Below, piece by piece: positions 26,338 through 38,200 of a stretch of DNA of 64,000 bases (position 1 is the stretch's first letter; every line of letters begins with the position of its first letter). The notes beneath the pieces were generated by a model. That model saw nothing but the letters and a program-made list of their open reading frames with translations, had not been told where the DNA came from and searched no databases. The stretch spans positions 18,109,439 through 18,173,438 of the forward strand of contig NC_044001.1 of the NCBI RefSeq assembly GCF_902150065.1. The letters are read 5' to 3'. The stretch is from Myripristis murdjan. Lineage: Eukaryota; Chordata; Actinopteri; Holocentriformes; Holocentridae. The position numbers and the translations under genes are program-made.

Positions 26338-26500
26338 CTATTTCCCTCACATCTCCGTCCTCTTCACTCTCTGTGTGAGCGGCTGAAATATAAACACACC
26401 ATCACTCAGCTCCTAATGTACCATGTGTGTAACTTCTTTATTCTCAGTTTTTTCTGCCATCAGTGATGTGACTGTAAGACCTGGAGTGAAGCAGTCTACC
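25255..26500. other. NOXRED1 promoter side and repeat-rich spacer
   Basis: GC-richer sequence at 25500-25570 (including GCGGCGCC) may be the NOXRED1 promoter. The rest is AT-rich with no credible exon. Confidence 0.4.
26292..26335. repeat. (CAT)n microsatellite
   Basis: About fourteen uninterrupted ATC/CAT units. It happens to read as poly-isoleucine in one frame, but the surrounding frame has no other protein-like character. Confidence 0.9.
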
Positions 26501-28649
26501 TCACTCGGTGAATCTTTTGTTGATGTAGAGGAAGGCCAGAAGAAGGGGCGAGGAGGGGCAGACACCGGAGGACAAATATTAACACCTGCTCCCTCTCTGC
26601 ACCTGAAATTCATCCACCGAGACAATCAATCCGTTACACCACCAGGTTTTATTTGGAGGAAAGCTTGTCTGGCATTCACCACTGCCTCCAAACCACAACA
26701 CCACATAAGCTTGCTATGTGGTGGCTGTTGAAGGCTTTGAACAATTTCCAGTAACAATAAAAAGTTATTCTTTTAGTGTTACGTCATGCACATATTGCTC
26801 TGCTGTACTTTTTTTCCCCCCAAAATACTTTCATTTTGGAGATTGGATCTATTGTCTACACAAAGTAATCCTATCTATCTAAGTGGAAAGGAAATTCAAG
26901 AAGTTATTGAGCGTATAATTTCAACAAGATCGTCTGATTTGTAATTTCATTCAAGCCCTTTATTCACTTGGGCTGTTGTCTCACTAACAGAGCAGTTTTA
27001 TGACAAACATTATTTCACGACATTCATAAACAGTGTTTATCTTAAAGTAATAGTTCTTTTGATAACATTTCTTTTGGTCTCACTTAATCTAATTTGCCTT
27101 TCTTGCCAAGAATGTGGATGTGTTTAATACCAGGTTCTATGAAGGTAATATGCAGCCAAAATATCAGAAAATGAAAAATAATGAAAAATAATAATAATAA
27201 TTACCGATATTTTGGCCCCATTTTACCTTCATACTTTAGAGAGGCGGTATCTCCTCCAGCAGTGCAGGTGCTGGTGTGGGCCAAGGACACTGATGGTGCC
27301 ACCCCAAAAAAGCCAATCAAATCGCAGAGGATTTATCAGTGCAATCCCAGGTTTTCCCTTTAACCCTTTGAATCCCATGGATGATAGCGCTTTTTTGTGA
27401 AAGTTTGTATTTCACTATCTGAGCAAAATTTACTCCAGTCCTTTTTTACTTTTAATTTTTGGGAGGAATTATTTTGTAATTTTTGATTTGATTTTAAATA
27501 TACAAATATAGTCAACACAAATGTGTTTTTATGTTTTTTTCTAATTGTACTGTCATTGTCCTTTTTTGAAAAAAATTCTCAGCATTTCTGCTTTTGTTTT
27601 CCCTGATATATTATGATTTCAGTGCTCTAAAAAGGAGAGAAGTTACTGCTATTGTGGCAAGGAAAAAAGAAGGAAAAGAAGTCAGTAATAGCTCATTTTA
27701 CGCCCCTTTGCCTCCCAGCCCTGCAGTAAACAGCCTTTGTGTCAGAGGCTGATCACAGACATCATATCAGAGGCGGGCCCTGACTGGAGCAGATCTGATT
27801 TTCAACAAAAGGTCAGTACTGGCCTCAGATGTCAGCAAACCAATGTCAGTCAAGCCGCTCACACTTTGTCCAACTGGCCTGGTGTTTTGTTTCCTACCCT
27901 CAGCTGGTTTGTTGGCAGGTTGGTCGGCTGTGCTCTCTCTGGCTCTGACTGTGACGACTGTACCGTTTCCTCGGGCCTGGAGGAGGATCAGTCACAACAG
28001 TCACCTTGCAGATGTATCCACCTGAATCATTTCTTGTAATATTTAACAAGCTCAAAGCTGAACAGTTACTCTTTTCTTTCTGTATAGATCCCCGACATTT
28101 ACTTTTATTGATGATTACAGTCTCAGCAATTGTTCTCTCGTCAGTTTCTGTCTGATGTTTCTGCCAGGTGACTCTCACTCTTGTACTGTCGACAGTCCAG
28201 CAGCAGTGGATGTGGACAGTTTCCCCCTCCAGCACAGCAACATCAGGATACTGGACTACATCAAGGTTGTTGTCAGACAAAACACCTACGACAAGATGAT
28301 TCGTAAACACTTTATTTTATGTATTTATTGAAACTATGCATAAATTTAAACTGTAAGATAAAATACAAATGCAATGGATACAGAATATGTAGATCTGGGT
28401 CTGAAAGGTCTGAAATACTTAAATTTTGAAGGGCTTCTCATTATCCTGTGGCAACATAAACACAGTGATATAATAAGGACTTTGTTTAAATCTTGACATT
28501 TGAGAGTTGTATTTATCAGTTTCGACACAGGTTTGAAACAACTGTCTTTTTAGAGCCATGGTTAAAAATTAGATTTATTTCTACTTACTCCATGAAGAGA
28601 GGTCAGAAAGAGAGGCGATAAGGAGACTGATCAGTAGAGGCTTCATCAT
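26501..28649 (-). pseudogene. Immunoglobulin V-set type I receptor gene, frame-broken
   Basis: Three exons are recognisable on the minus strand. Exon 1 (28589-28649) codes a signal peptide, MMKPLLISLLIASLSDLSSW. Exon 2 (27898-28285) codes one V-set domain: first cysteine in GETVHIHCCW, tryptophan in VRVTWQKH, and DSGGYICKVTVV with the second cysteine, then a J-like motif GNGTVVTVRARE. Exon 3 (26501-26602) codes a transmembrane helix beginning VLIFVLRCLPLL and a short tail INKRFTE. Intron phases agree across all three. The arginine inside the membrane helix is what activating receptors of the NITR/DAP12-partner kind use. Two frame breaks are seen: the V domain and the J-like motif lie in different frames, with the shift near 27985, and the helix changes frame near 26550. 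It is therefore called a pseudogene, though sequence error or a polymorphic null allele is possible. Exact family not assigned. Confidence 0.65.
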
Positions 28650-28701
28650 TTCAAACTGATTCAACACTAACCTGATTCACTCAAGTCTTGAGAACTACAC
28701 C

Positions 28702-28703
<2 letters not shown>

Positions 28704-28739
<36 letters not shown>

Positions 28740-28750
28740 ACGCGCGCGCG
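28704..28750. repeat. (AC)n/(CG)n microsatellite
   Basis: About fifteen AC units followed by TACACA and (CG)n, immediately upstream of the signal-peptide exon of the Ig-receptor relic. Confidence 0.9.
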
Positions 28751-30990
28751 CATTTGCAGTGAAGTGTCAAAACCACAGTGTGTTACTTCATAGTTCCAGT
28801 TCAAAAGTGTCTTACCTCGTCTTCTGTCATGTATAATATGAAGACAGGAAATCTTCTTCAGATTCACAGTTACTGATAACTCCCCTTTTATGTTGATGCA
28901 TACAGCTGAGGAAAAAAGACAGGCACACTAACAGGTATAACAAAGGGGCTCACTGTCATGACAGTCATGGCATAAGCTTAAGACAGAAGAATACACTAAG
29001 GTTTTTTTTTTTTTTTCCCCTTGTCTCTAATGAACTCACTCACTCACTCCCACAGAGGCCAACATCACAACTCGGAGGACCCTCGAGGTGCTTTCACACG
29101 ATGTGATTAAGATGTAAAATGTCAGATCTGGTGTGTTAACAGCTCCAGTGGCAGCGGATGTGATCTGGGTCTCCAGTCTGGTCTGGAAATCCAGAGGAGA
29201 CTGAGACACTGCTACCAGGAGGTCACAGATGTACTCAGTTTGATGCCTAAAGACAGCCATGAGTAAAATCACTATCCAATTAACATGAGGTACTAGAAAG
29301 AAAAAAAAGTGTCATTAATAACAGATTTTGTAGCATAATTCATTGAAATAGTGAGCAACTCAACAACGAGAAGACTGAGGAACACTGCTTTCAACATCTA
29401 TATTCAGAATTTGTTGAAAACCCAGCTGTAATCAAACAAAATATCTTAATCAGTCCAAAACAATGTCATGATAAAGGCTTCAAGGTGCATGCATCTAGCA
29501 GCACCATGCAGAAAACAGTGACAGCTTAATGACTAGGTGTATGTGAAAATCAACCATTAGGGAGGTGCATGCTGATTCTCTGCTTCAAAGACCAGAGCAG
29601 AAAGAAAACCACCCGGGCATTTCTTTATTAATAAACTGAAGCACTATATGAGGGTAACTTGGTATGAAAAAAAAAACAGCTGCTTTTCTCACTGGCCTAT
29701 ATACTTTGGTTAATGTACATTACATACACTATTCTAATGTCAAAAATGCACAAGTCTGGTTTATTTTAATAAGGAACTGTAAAACTACAACTGCAGACAC
29801 AAGCGTGAATATATATAATAAATGATTGTCCATTGCATTAAACCAGATCCTGGAATTTCATCTAGTGTCTCCAGTCCCTGTCTTTGGAGCAACTTCACTC
29901 TGTGTGTATTAAGTCTGACTGTATTGGCTATAAAAGAAAAAAGACATATAAAACGCTTCCCTGTTGTGAAAGAGGAGCAAATGCCTTTTCAGAGACTTCG
30001 GTTTGGATTTACAACGCACTGTGACCATAGAGCCTTTGTCCAAAAGGAAGTGGCCTCGGAAGTGGCTTTGTGTTCTGCTGCAGAAAATACCAACCATTGG
30101 AGAAAAACAGGAAGATCGTCACTACAAGCCACCAAATTTGAGACCATCTATTACCTCAGTGGTTTCAGAGTGGGACAACGGTCATCTTCCCTCTCTACGG
30201 CATCGCTTTAAGTCCATTCCATATAACCTGTCTAATATTTTGCTATATTTAAGACAAAAGATAAGCACCAGAATATCTAAAGGCTGATCATAAGGAAATG
30301 AATCTGGGCCTAGCCTGGAGTTTAAAGACCTCCTCCACTCCAAAATGTGTTTTTTCTCTTGTTAGCGTCCCTTCAGATGTCTGACCTTGACTTCTGTCAA
30401 GGTGATTTTGTGAAAAGTTCATCACAAGAGATGTGTTTTCACACACATGTATGCATGCTCCTGAAGTCAGAGATACAGATGCACCCCGGATCAGCAGGAT
30501 TTGGTACATCACAAATCCCACAGGAAGATCCACCAGTCATTTGAGTGTTTTATTTTCAAAACTATTAACAAGACCGGGGAGATTCGCTGTGTCAATGTAA
30601 AGCTTTCAAAACTTGTCTCCTTCACATTTTCCTTTCATTTCGTTTCATGGTATTTCTCTCAGTTCAAGCACTGAGCATATATTTATGTTTTAAGGCATCA
30701 TGTTCAGTTCATCAAGTTTTGAGAGACCAGTTTAAAAAAAAAATCTGAAAGATTCACATTGATGTTGGAATATTTCAGGCAGATTTGGGAGTTTTAGCCC
30801 TGTGTGATTTCTGAACTTAGTTTCCATGAATAAAGCTTTTGGCTTTATCTTTGGTGCTAAGTAAGTGCCGATTGTTGTGTGTTGGTTGTGAACTACACTG
30901 TACTAGGTAGAGATCTGTAATACCTCCATGAATGAAACCCAAAGTCTGTACAGTAACAGTAAACAACTTTGACCACACTCGGCTGAGGTG
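28751..30990. other. Gene-poor spacer between the Ig relic and ATG2B
   Basis: No gene supported. Open stretches exist at 29036-29272 (-) and 29822-30287 (+, two overlapping frames), but none has a domain I recognise or clean splice signals tying it to another exon. This interval is where gene order jumps from the 14q24 set to the 14q32 pair. Confidence 0.4.
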
Positions 30991-31002
30991 GACTTAACAC
31001 TT

Positions 31003-31008
31003 TTTATT
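31003..31008 (-). terminator. Probable polyadenylation signal of ATG2B
   Basis: TTTATT on +, AATAAA on the minus strand, 1.23 kb downstream of the ATG2B stop. The interval 31009-32239 is then the 3' UTR, which includes an A-run of 28 at 31175-31202. Confidence 0.5.
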
Positions 31009-32239
31009 TCCCTTTTAATAACAGTTCATGCTTTGATACAAATTCGGAAAATTATCTGTACACTTATGTACAAGAAACAATACTCTTAATTTCCACATAA
31101 ACAAGAGAATGAGCAAATTGAAAGACTGTGGACCACAGTATATCACACCAAATATCAATATTCAAACATACACTAAAAAAAAAAAAAAAAAAAAAAAAAA
31201 AACTTCAATGAAAATAATATTAAGACTTTGGTTAAATGTCTTAAGCAGATGCAGTTTCGTGTAGGAGTTTGGGTCAACAGTTTCTAAGTGTGAGTAGCAG
31301 ACAAACAGGAAAAAGAGAATAAAAATGTGGAACTCACCTTTAAATTAAAAAAAGCAGCTTTCAAAATAGCAGCTTTAATGAAAATTATACTTGAGCCTGA
31401 AAATTACACTTTAGCTTGCAACTCTCATTAAAGCCCACAATAAGATAATGAAACTTCTTTTCCCCGTCTACCGTTCATGTGGGCAAGTAACCTTTCAAGT
31501 CACTTAAAAGTGCTGATTATAGAAAGACAAAAATGTACCACATTCAGACTCTATACTTATTGTCTCACATTTGCATGAAATGTTACACATTAGGAATATT
31601 TACAGTAAGTAACAAGGCCCACAAATATGATTTTTCTTTAATATCTAAAAATTTAGCCATTACGCCTAAGATATTAGTGTTTGCTGACATCCAGTAGGAT
31701 AAGAGAATGTTGAATGACTGACCAGACATTTTGTAAACATAGCTATTTCAAAAACGAAGCAATTATGTGTCTCATGAGGCAACAGCCTGTTCTTTCCTTA
31801 TTATTATGCTTTAATGTTTAAAATGCCAGTTCTATCCTACAACAGAAATTAATCCACATAAAGACGATATGTGGCCCTGATCAGCATTAATTCCTCATAC
31901 TTCATTACGTCCCTTTGATTAAATGCAGTGTTGGAAAATGCTGATAACCATAAAGGCACTGTGAGGGAAATGTGGGAACTGGCAAGCGGACACACGCCGA
32001 ATCACATTAGCTTAGATTGCCACAAATCCTATGAGATGAATTTTGTTTTTATTTACACTGGGGCTGACTATCTACTTCTGCGTAGTTTTACATCAAAAAT
32101 AATCTGAAGAAACATATTCATTCAGTTTCCAAGACTCTGCATCAGAAAGTGCTGAGCAATCTACGTCGATCAAGTCTAATTTCATTGGCAGCTGAATTGT
32201 GCACAGTCACTGTTTCAGTTACTGGATGGCAGTATGGAG

Positions 32240-35200
32240 TTACTCCTCCCCTTGCCTCCATTTCTGAGACTCCTCCTGGCGAGCATCAGGGTGGATCTGG
32301 TTCCTCATCCCACCCAGCACATTGGAGGTGGCCTCAGTGGCCATGATGAGCGGCTTTACCACTGCTGGCGGCAGCTGTCGAAGAACCCCGCCCACAGCGC
32401 CGGTCATTCCTCGCTGCTCGTGCTCCCGGGTGGCGGTGTCATAGATAGTCAGTGCAGTGTCTGTGATTCCCTGGAGGTGCAAACCCACACACAACACAAT
32501 TTTAAAATTAACAACAGAAACCGTTTCTGTCAACCATTTTCAGTGCAGTGTCAGTACTGGCCAGCTCAACTTGCAGTTTGTGTACCTCTTTCACCACTGT
32601 GTAGGCTTTAGCTACGCCTTCTCTCAGGTCAACAGGCTGGTGAGCCAATCCGTAATGAGAAAACCGTTTAATCCTCTTGGTGTCTCTCTCATCAGGCACC
32701 GGAGACACCATGTCATAGGCTGTCTCAGCTGCTGCCTGAATAGGACAGACACAACACATTTGTTTGGTTACTCACAGAGGGCTCATGAGTGATTTTAATC
32801 ATAAGCTGTTAGGCAATTTTGCACATCTAAAACCAGACTCAACAGGATGGCCAGCTAACCTGGATTGTCCGGACCATGCGGTTGGTGAGCTCCAGAGCAG
32901 CCATAGCAGTAGAGGTCCCAAAGGAGGCAGTGCCGCGCTGAAACCCACGGACAATCCGACCGTCCTTTCGGTACTGCTCTATTGGGAGCCAGACCAAGTC
33001 CCTGAACCCTTGGACTGAACATAACAGAGAAGATCAGCTCATAAAATCACCTTATAGTCGGGACATTCTGGAGGAATACCTGACAGAGTAAAAGACATCC
33101 ACAGAAAAAGACATCCACAAGAGTTTATCAGTACAGTTGTGAGTTGTAAATTGATCCGGCCTCACAGACACTGATTAAGCATCTTCTCAAGCGATTGTGT
33201 GGTGCTGATCTCTGAAGTGTTGAGATTTTTAGCAAATCCCATGAATGAGCAGCTCCTTTTTCACAAAAATACTGTTGTGGTTTCATTATAAATATCAAAG
33301 TTGACCCTGAAACATGGAAATCAACTGTGCCTGTGACTGGATTAATGGTTATACTGGTTATACTCACCCAGCTGTATCAGAGAATGAATAGGCCCCACTC
33401 CACCCAACAGTCCTGGAAGCTGGTTTTTCTTTATGTCATTTAGCCACTCAGTTATTGCATAGGAGAAGAGTTTATCCACACCTAACAATCTGAAAGATAA
33501 CCAAATATTACTTTTCTTCAAGAAACAAATCACTTGTTTCCTCCATAGTGATTTACAAATGTGCACTATAAACTGTGTCAGTGATATTAAATGAAAACAA
33601 AGCAGTCTAACAATCATCTGAGATAAACATACCCTTGCCTGTAGCACAACCGTCTTAGTTTCAGCTCTGAACAATTCAGCTGGGTCAGTCCAATAATGAT
33701 CCCTGCAAACGTTCCCTGAAACAAAAGATGGATAAAATCATCCATAAAGTGTCAACAAAATGGTGCACGCTCTGTTTTCTCATAGGCCTCTCAGACAATG
33801 TACCTGCTCCATTGCAACATGTTTCCCGTGGTAATCCAAGCGGATAGGAACTTCAGAGGTAAATCGAAACTCCCTGTTAAGAAATAAAGCAATTATCAAC
33901 TACTGAAAAGCAATTCAATCATTTGCTCAAAGGGTTTGGATCACTTTTAGCTATTAAACACCAACCTAAAGAAGATGGGCTGATCTGTGAAGGAAGGAGC
34001 AGCAGCTTCATTTTCACTGGATTCACTCCTGTCCGATGTGGAGAGACCGTTGTGGCTGAATTGCCTCTGAGCAGGCACTGAGATAATTGGGGCCGGGTCT
34101 TGGCTGCCGCCAGCATGCTTGGAAAAGCTACAGGAGATCTCTGGGGCGGCTGGTTTCCTCATGGAAACACAGATAGCTGCAGACCAAACAAGCTATCATG
34201 AGCCACTGAATGAAAAACAATTTTTTTTGCCTCCCAACTGTAAATGATGAGATTTACCTTCCTGATCAGGCGGAGAGAACAACTCAACTTCAGCAGCAAG
34301 ACTAGTGAAGAAGTCCTTCAAGAAGAAAAGTGCATCCTTCAAACACAAAAAAAGAGGTAATTTAAGAAATTTTATCATAACTTCCGTAAAACATTCATCC
34401 TTCAGTAAAACATTACTGAAGTTATGAGTATATCAGATGTCAGTGATATACTGGAGGAAACTGTATCGGATGAGCTTGTTAACCTGGTCGATGTTGAGGC
34501 GAAGAGGCATCAGGGAAACACGCAAACAGCACTCCTGTGGAGCCTGGCCTGCCTCTGGACACATGTGCAGTGCTTTAACTGTCAACTGTGACAAAAAGCA
34601 CATAAAAAGTTACACTGGGTCCCAACCTCATCTCGCTGGATTACTGTGATTATGTTGCCTTCCTCACCATATTCGAGTGGGCTTTGCGGGGCATTTCCTT
34701 GCTGGAGTATAAGTAGAGAAACTTGTTCATTTGTGAGGTGGCCAGCCTATCTCGAATCTCCAAGTCCTGCACAATGAACACCTGCCGGGATACTGGCTGG
34801 TCCACAGCTGTACCAGAAGCCACCTGGGCCTGCGGGTACACCTCGTGCTGAAACCTCACCTGGCGGAAAAAGTTAAAAGGAAGCCAGAGAATTGTGAAGT
34901 CATGAGTCATTCGGAAATGGACACTTTCATCTCTTGGAGCAACTATGTGACCTACATCATATCGTCACATCTGTTTAATACAGAAGAGAAAGCTTTACTT
35001 TGCTGAGCTGTATCTCCATCAGGACATCAGGGTTCCTTCCTCTTCCACCTCCTGCACGTCCCAAGGTCCTGCTCTGCCTCACTGGGGTTTGGGAGGGGGA
35101 GCTGTGAGGGGTAGAACTGTGACACAGGACAAAAATCAAACAAACCTGCCTCCATTTGAACACATTTACATTCTAAAACTTTTTTACAACTTCTGTCTGC

Positions 35201-38200
35201 TCAACAGCTCAACATTTCATGGCTCACCCTCTGCTTCTCACGGGAGATGCCGTGAAAGCAGCATTCCCAAAGTCTTTCCCGCCATAGAGGTGCCACACAA
35301 CAGAAATCTCCCTAATGAGGTAGCGCACTTCTGGAACGGGGAAATTCATGGCTCCACGGCTGGAATCACTCCCATCTAGAGGCTGACCGAAGTGATTATC
35401 TTTGATTTCTATGGGGTTTGACGTTAGCTGCTTCACTACTGGCTCTTGATCACGATCCTGAAACACAAGATGATTACAGAGAATCAAGACAAATTCTACC
35501 TGACCAGTCAATATGTGATTTGTGGTGAATGCACACATCCCAACCTCTCCTCTGGAGCCTGGCGTCTCTAGGATACAGAAGTCATCTGTCTCTTGGGCCA
35601 GGCTGGGAACAGGGGTGATGAGAGGAGAGTGAAGCATGGGATAGGTGGGGCTTGATTCTTGGGTTGAATTCCCACTTTCATCTGGGAACAGGAACAGGTC
35701 TGAGCGAGGAGGGTCGTGGTCACAGTTCCGCTCCTCATGTAAGCCTGAATAAGTGGGGAAATGGTATAAAATGTCATTAAGGGATAATGTTACACAATTT
35801 GTCAAACAAGAAAATTATTACATATAAATCAATATGAAAAGTTAAATAGAAATAGATTTTTAAAATGCCTACCATTCTGTTGTGGTCCAGCAGCTTGCTG
35901 CCCATCAGTCTCCTCCATAGCCTCGCTCATCAAGTCCTGCAACATCTGCTGCTCAGTCTCCGGAAGCAGTGGGGTCTGAGATGTAGGCCGGCTAGGAAAC
36001 TCCGCCTGTCCCAAAAATTCGCTCAAGATAAGAATTTGCGAAGAAAATTAATCACTGAGTTATGTAGTTACAGTGTAATGTTGAGTAGTGGCTGGTGTCC
36101 TTGCCTACCTTGGGTTTCTGTGTGGTGCTGCTGCTCCTAGTCTCTGGTTCTGTCGGGGGTAGCAAGTCTCCATAACTAGCCACATATTGGATAAGGTTCA
36201 TGAGGGCAGCACAGGAATCAGAGCATGTTCTGATGTGAATGACGTCACTGGAGCACCGCAGCTCGAACCTGGGCTCCAACTATCACCACACAGATAACAC
36301 AACAGTATGCAGTAATGAATGTGTGATCATGATTTTGAGAGAAAAGGATGAAAAAAAAGCACTTAACTCCATCAGAGGATGCAAATTCTTACCAACTGTC
36401 CATCCACTCCAGGTTTGACAGCTGTAATCCTCAGTTCCAGTGTTCCCATGTCTACCACTTGCACATAGTCTATGACACAAAGGTAGCCAAGCATAAGTCA
36501 AAGCTGCAGCATTTTAAAAACAAAGTATTCTTTATTCAAAAAGCTTTATCAGAAGTCAACCAACCGCGCATTAGATTGACAGAGACAGCATTACTCCTGT
36601 CCGACAGGAACAAGGCAGCTTCGTCCAAAATTATCCTGTAATAAACATGATAGTTAAACAAATTCTTCAGTGTCCTAAATGCAATGTAACCTCTCATTCA
36701 GTATCAACGTGGGACCAGTGGAGCTTTCGTACCTAAGTGTGGAGGAGGAATGGTCTAGAGAGACGCTGCTGGAGACACTGAATGTCTCTACAATCAACAG
36801 TGATCTGAGTGGCAGGTAAAGGGGTCTGCAGAGCGAATAACAAAAGGCACATTAAAATATACACACACAGAAAACTACATAACACTATCACAAATGAGCT
36901 GGTGGTCTACAGTACCTGTAGTCTAAACAGCAGCTCCACAGGTGTAGATGTAGGGTGGTAACAGAAGTAGGAGGGGTGTAACCTAACACAGGCTCATCGG
37001 AAACATTCAGAAAATCGACAATCTGTCACACATACAAAAAAGAAATGCTGATTAGATTGATAATGTTACGTATTATTCCATTGTATTTACTTTGAAAAGA
37101 CTGAGGACTTTACACGAGCTAAATAAGTAAGTATAGAATAATTAGGTGGCTGCCAGCCGCATCTTGCCCTACCTGGTCATACCAGCCGAGGCTGGGAGGG
37201 ACGACTCTGTGTTGGAGAGTGGCACCTCTGACTCCAACAGCAACCAGAAACTCCTGCAGAAAACACACACAGCAGCAAAATGAGCAGCAAACTAACTGAA
37301 TTGAATTTGATAAGCGATAACAGACTGATACTAAATACAGTTAACTGCCAAAATAAACATGTGGATAAATGTGGGGTACAAAACACTGAAAGTAAATGTT
37401 TCTTTCTGCACAAGTGTGGTCTCAGAGATAATTCAACTATTAACATCCATCATGCCAAGAATTATGCATAAAATGCTGGGAAAATCCAGTTGTCCGTTAT
37501 TTTGGCTTCAACAGCTTATGGCAGAGATCTCAAGGACTTTGAGAGAGCACTGACTGCTGGGGCATGTTTAGCTCAGATGTCAGTGACAAAGTGCGCAAAC
37601 TTGCTGATGTTTCAGGGACAGAATTGGCTGCAATGACGTTGGCATGAAGGCTGGAAGGGAAGACATATTGGGAAATGATACTTCATCAAAGGTGGTCCCC
37701 AAATGATTTGATGAGTCAGAGTAACCTCAACCTACTAAGTCTGTCCTTGTCATTAGATCTCAATCAAACTGAGCCTTTGTTGATGATGCTTTAGCTATAT
37801 CAGCTGTTGAGGAAATCAACCGCTGACATGACTGAAGACCGAAGGATCCTGTATGAGGCCTCTGAGGTAAGAAGTATTTCTGGGGGCCTAAAGTGCTGTT
37901 GTGCCCTACTGAGACACTTTATATTAGTTTTTCCTTTATTTCATTTGTTATCTGTGAGCTAATTATGTGCCCTACCTTGACATTACGCTCTGCGTTCTGT
38001 GATGAGATTTTGACAGCAACAGACAGCATGCTATGGGCCTCCAGGCCGATGCCCTCTGAGGGTGTCGACGATCTGTCAGGTGATGTCTCTGATTGATAGA
38101 TGGTGGGCTCCAGCCAATGGGGGTGCGTGCTGCATGGCAACTTTATGTCTGACACAGATGTGTCCCCGTCCACTAGTCCTGAGCAGATTGGTTGAGTCAG

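Noticed and set aside
26072-26386. Open frame with a poly-isoleucine run
   Set aside because: The run is the translated (ATC)n microsatellite; flanking residues have no protein-like conservation.
31175-31202. A-run as the tail of a processed retrocopy
   Set aside because: Sequence on both sides continues the ATG2B 3' UTR character, with no coding remnant and no flanking duplication.
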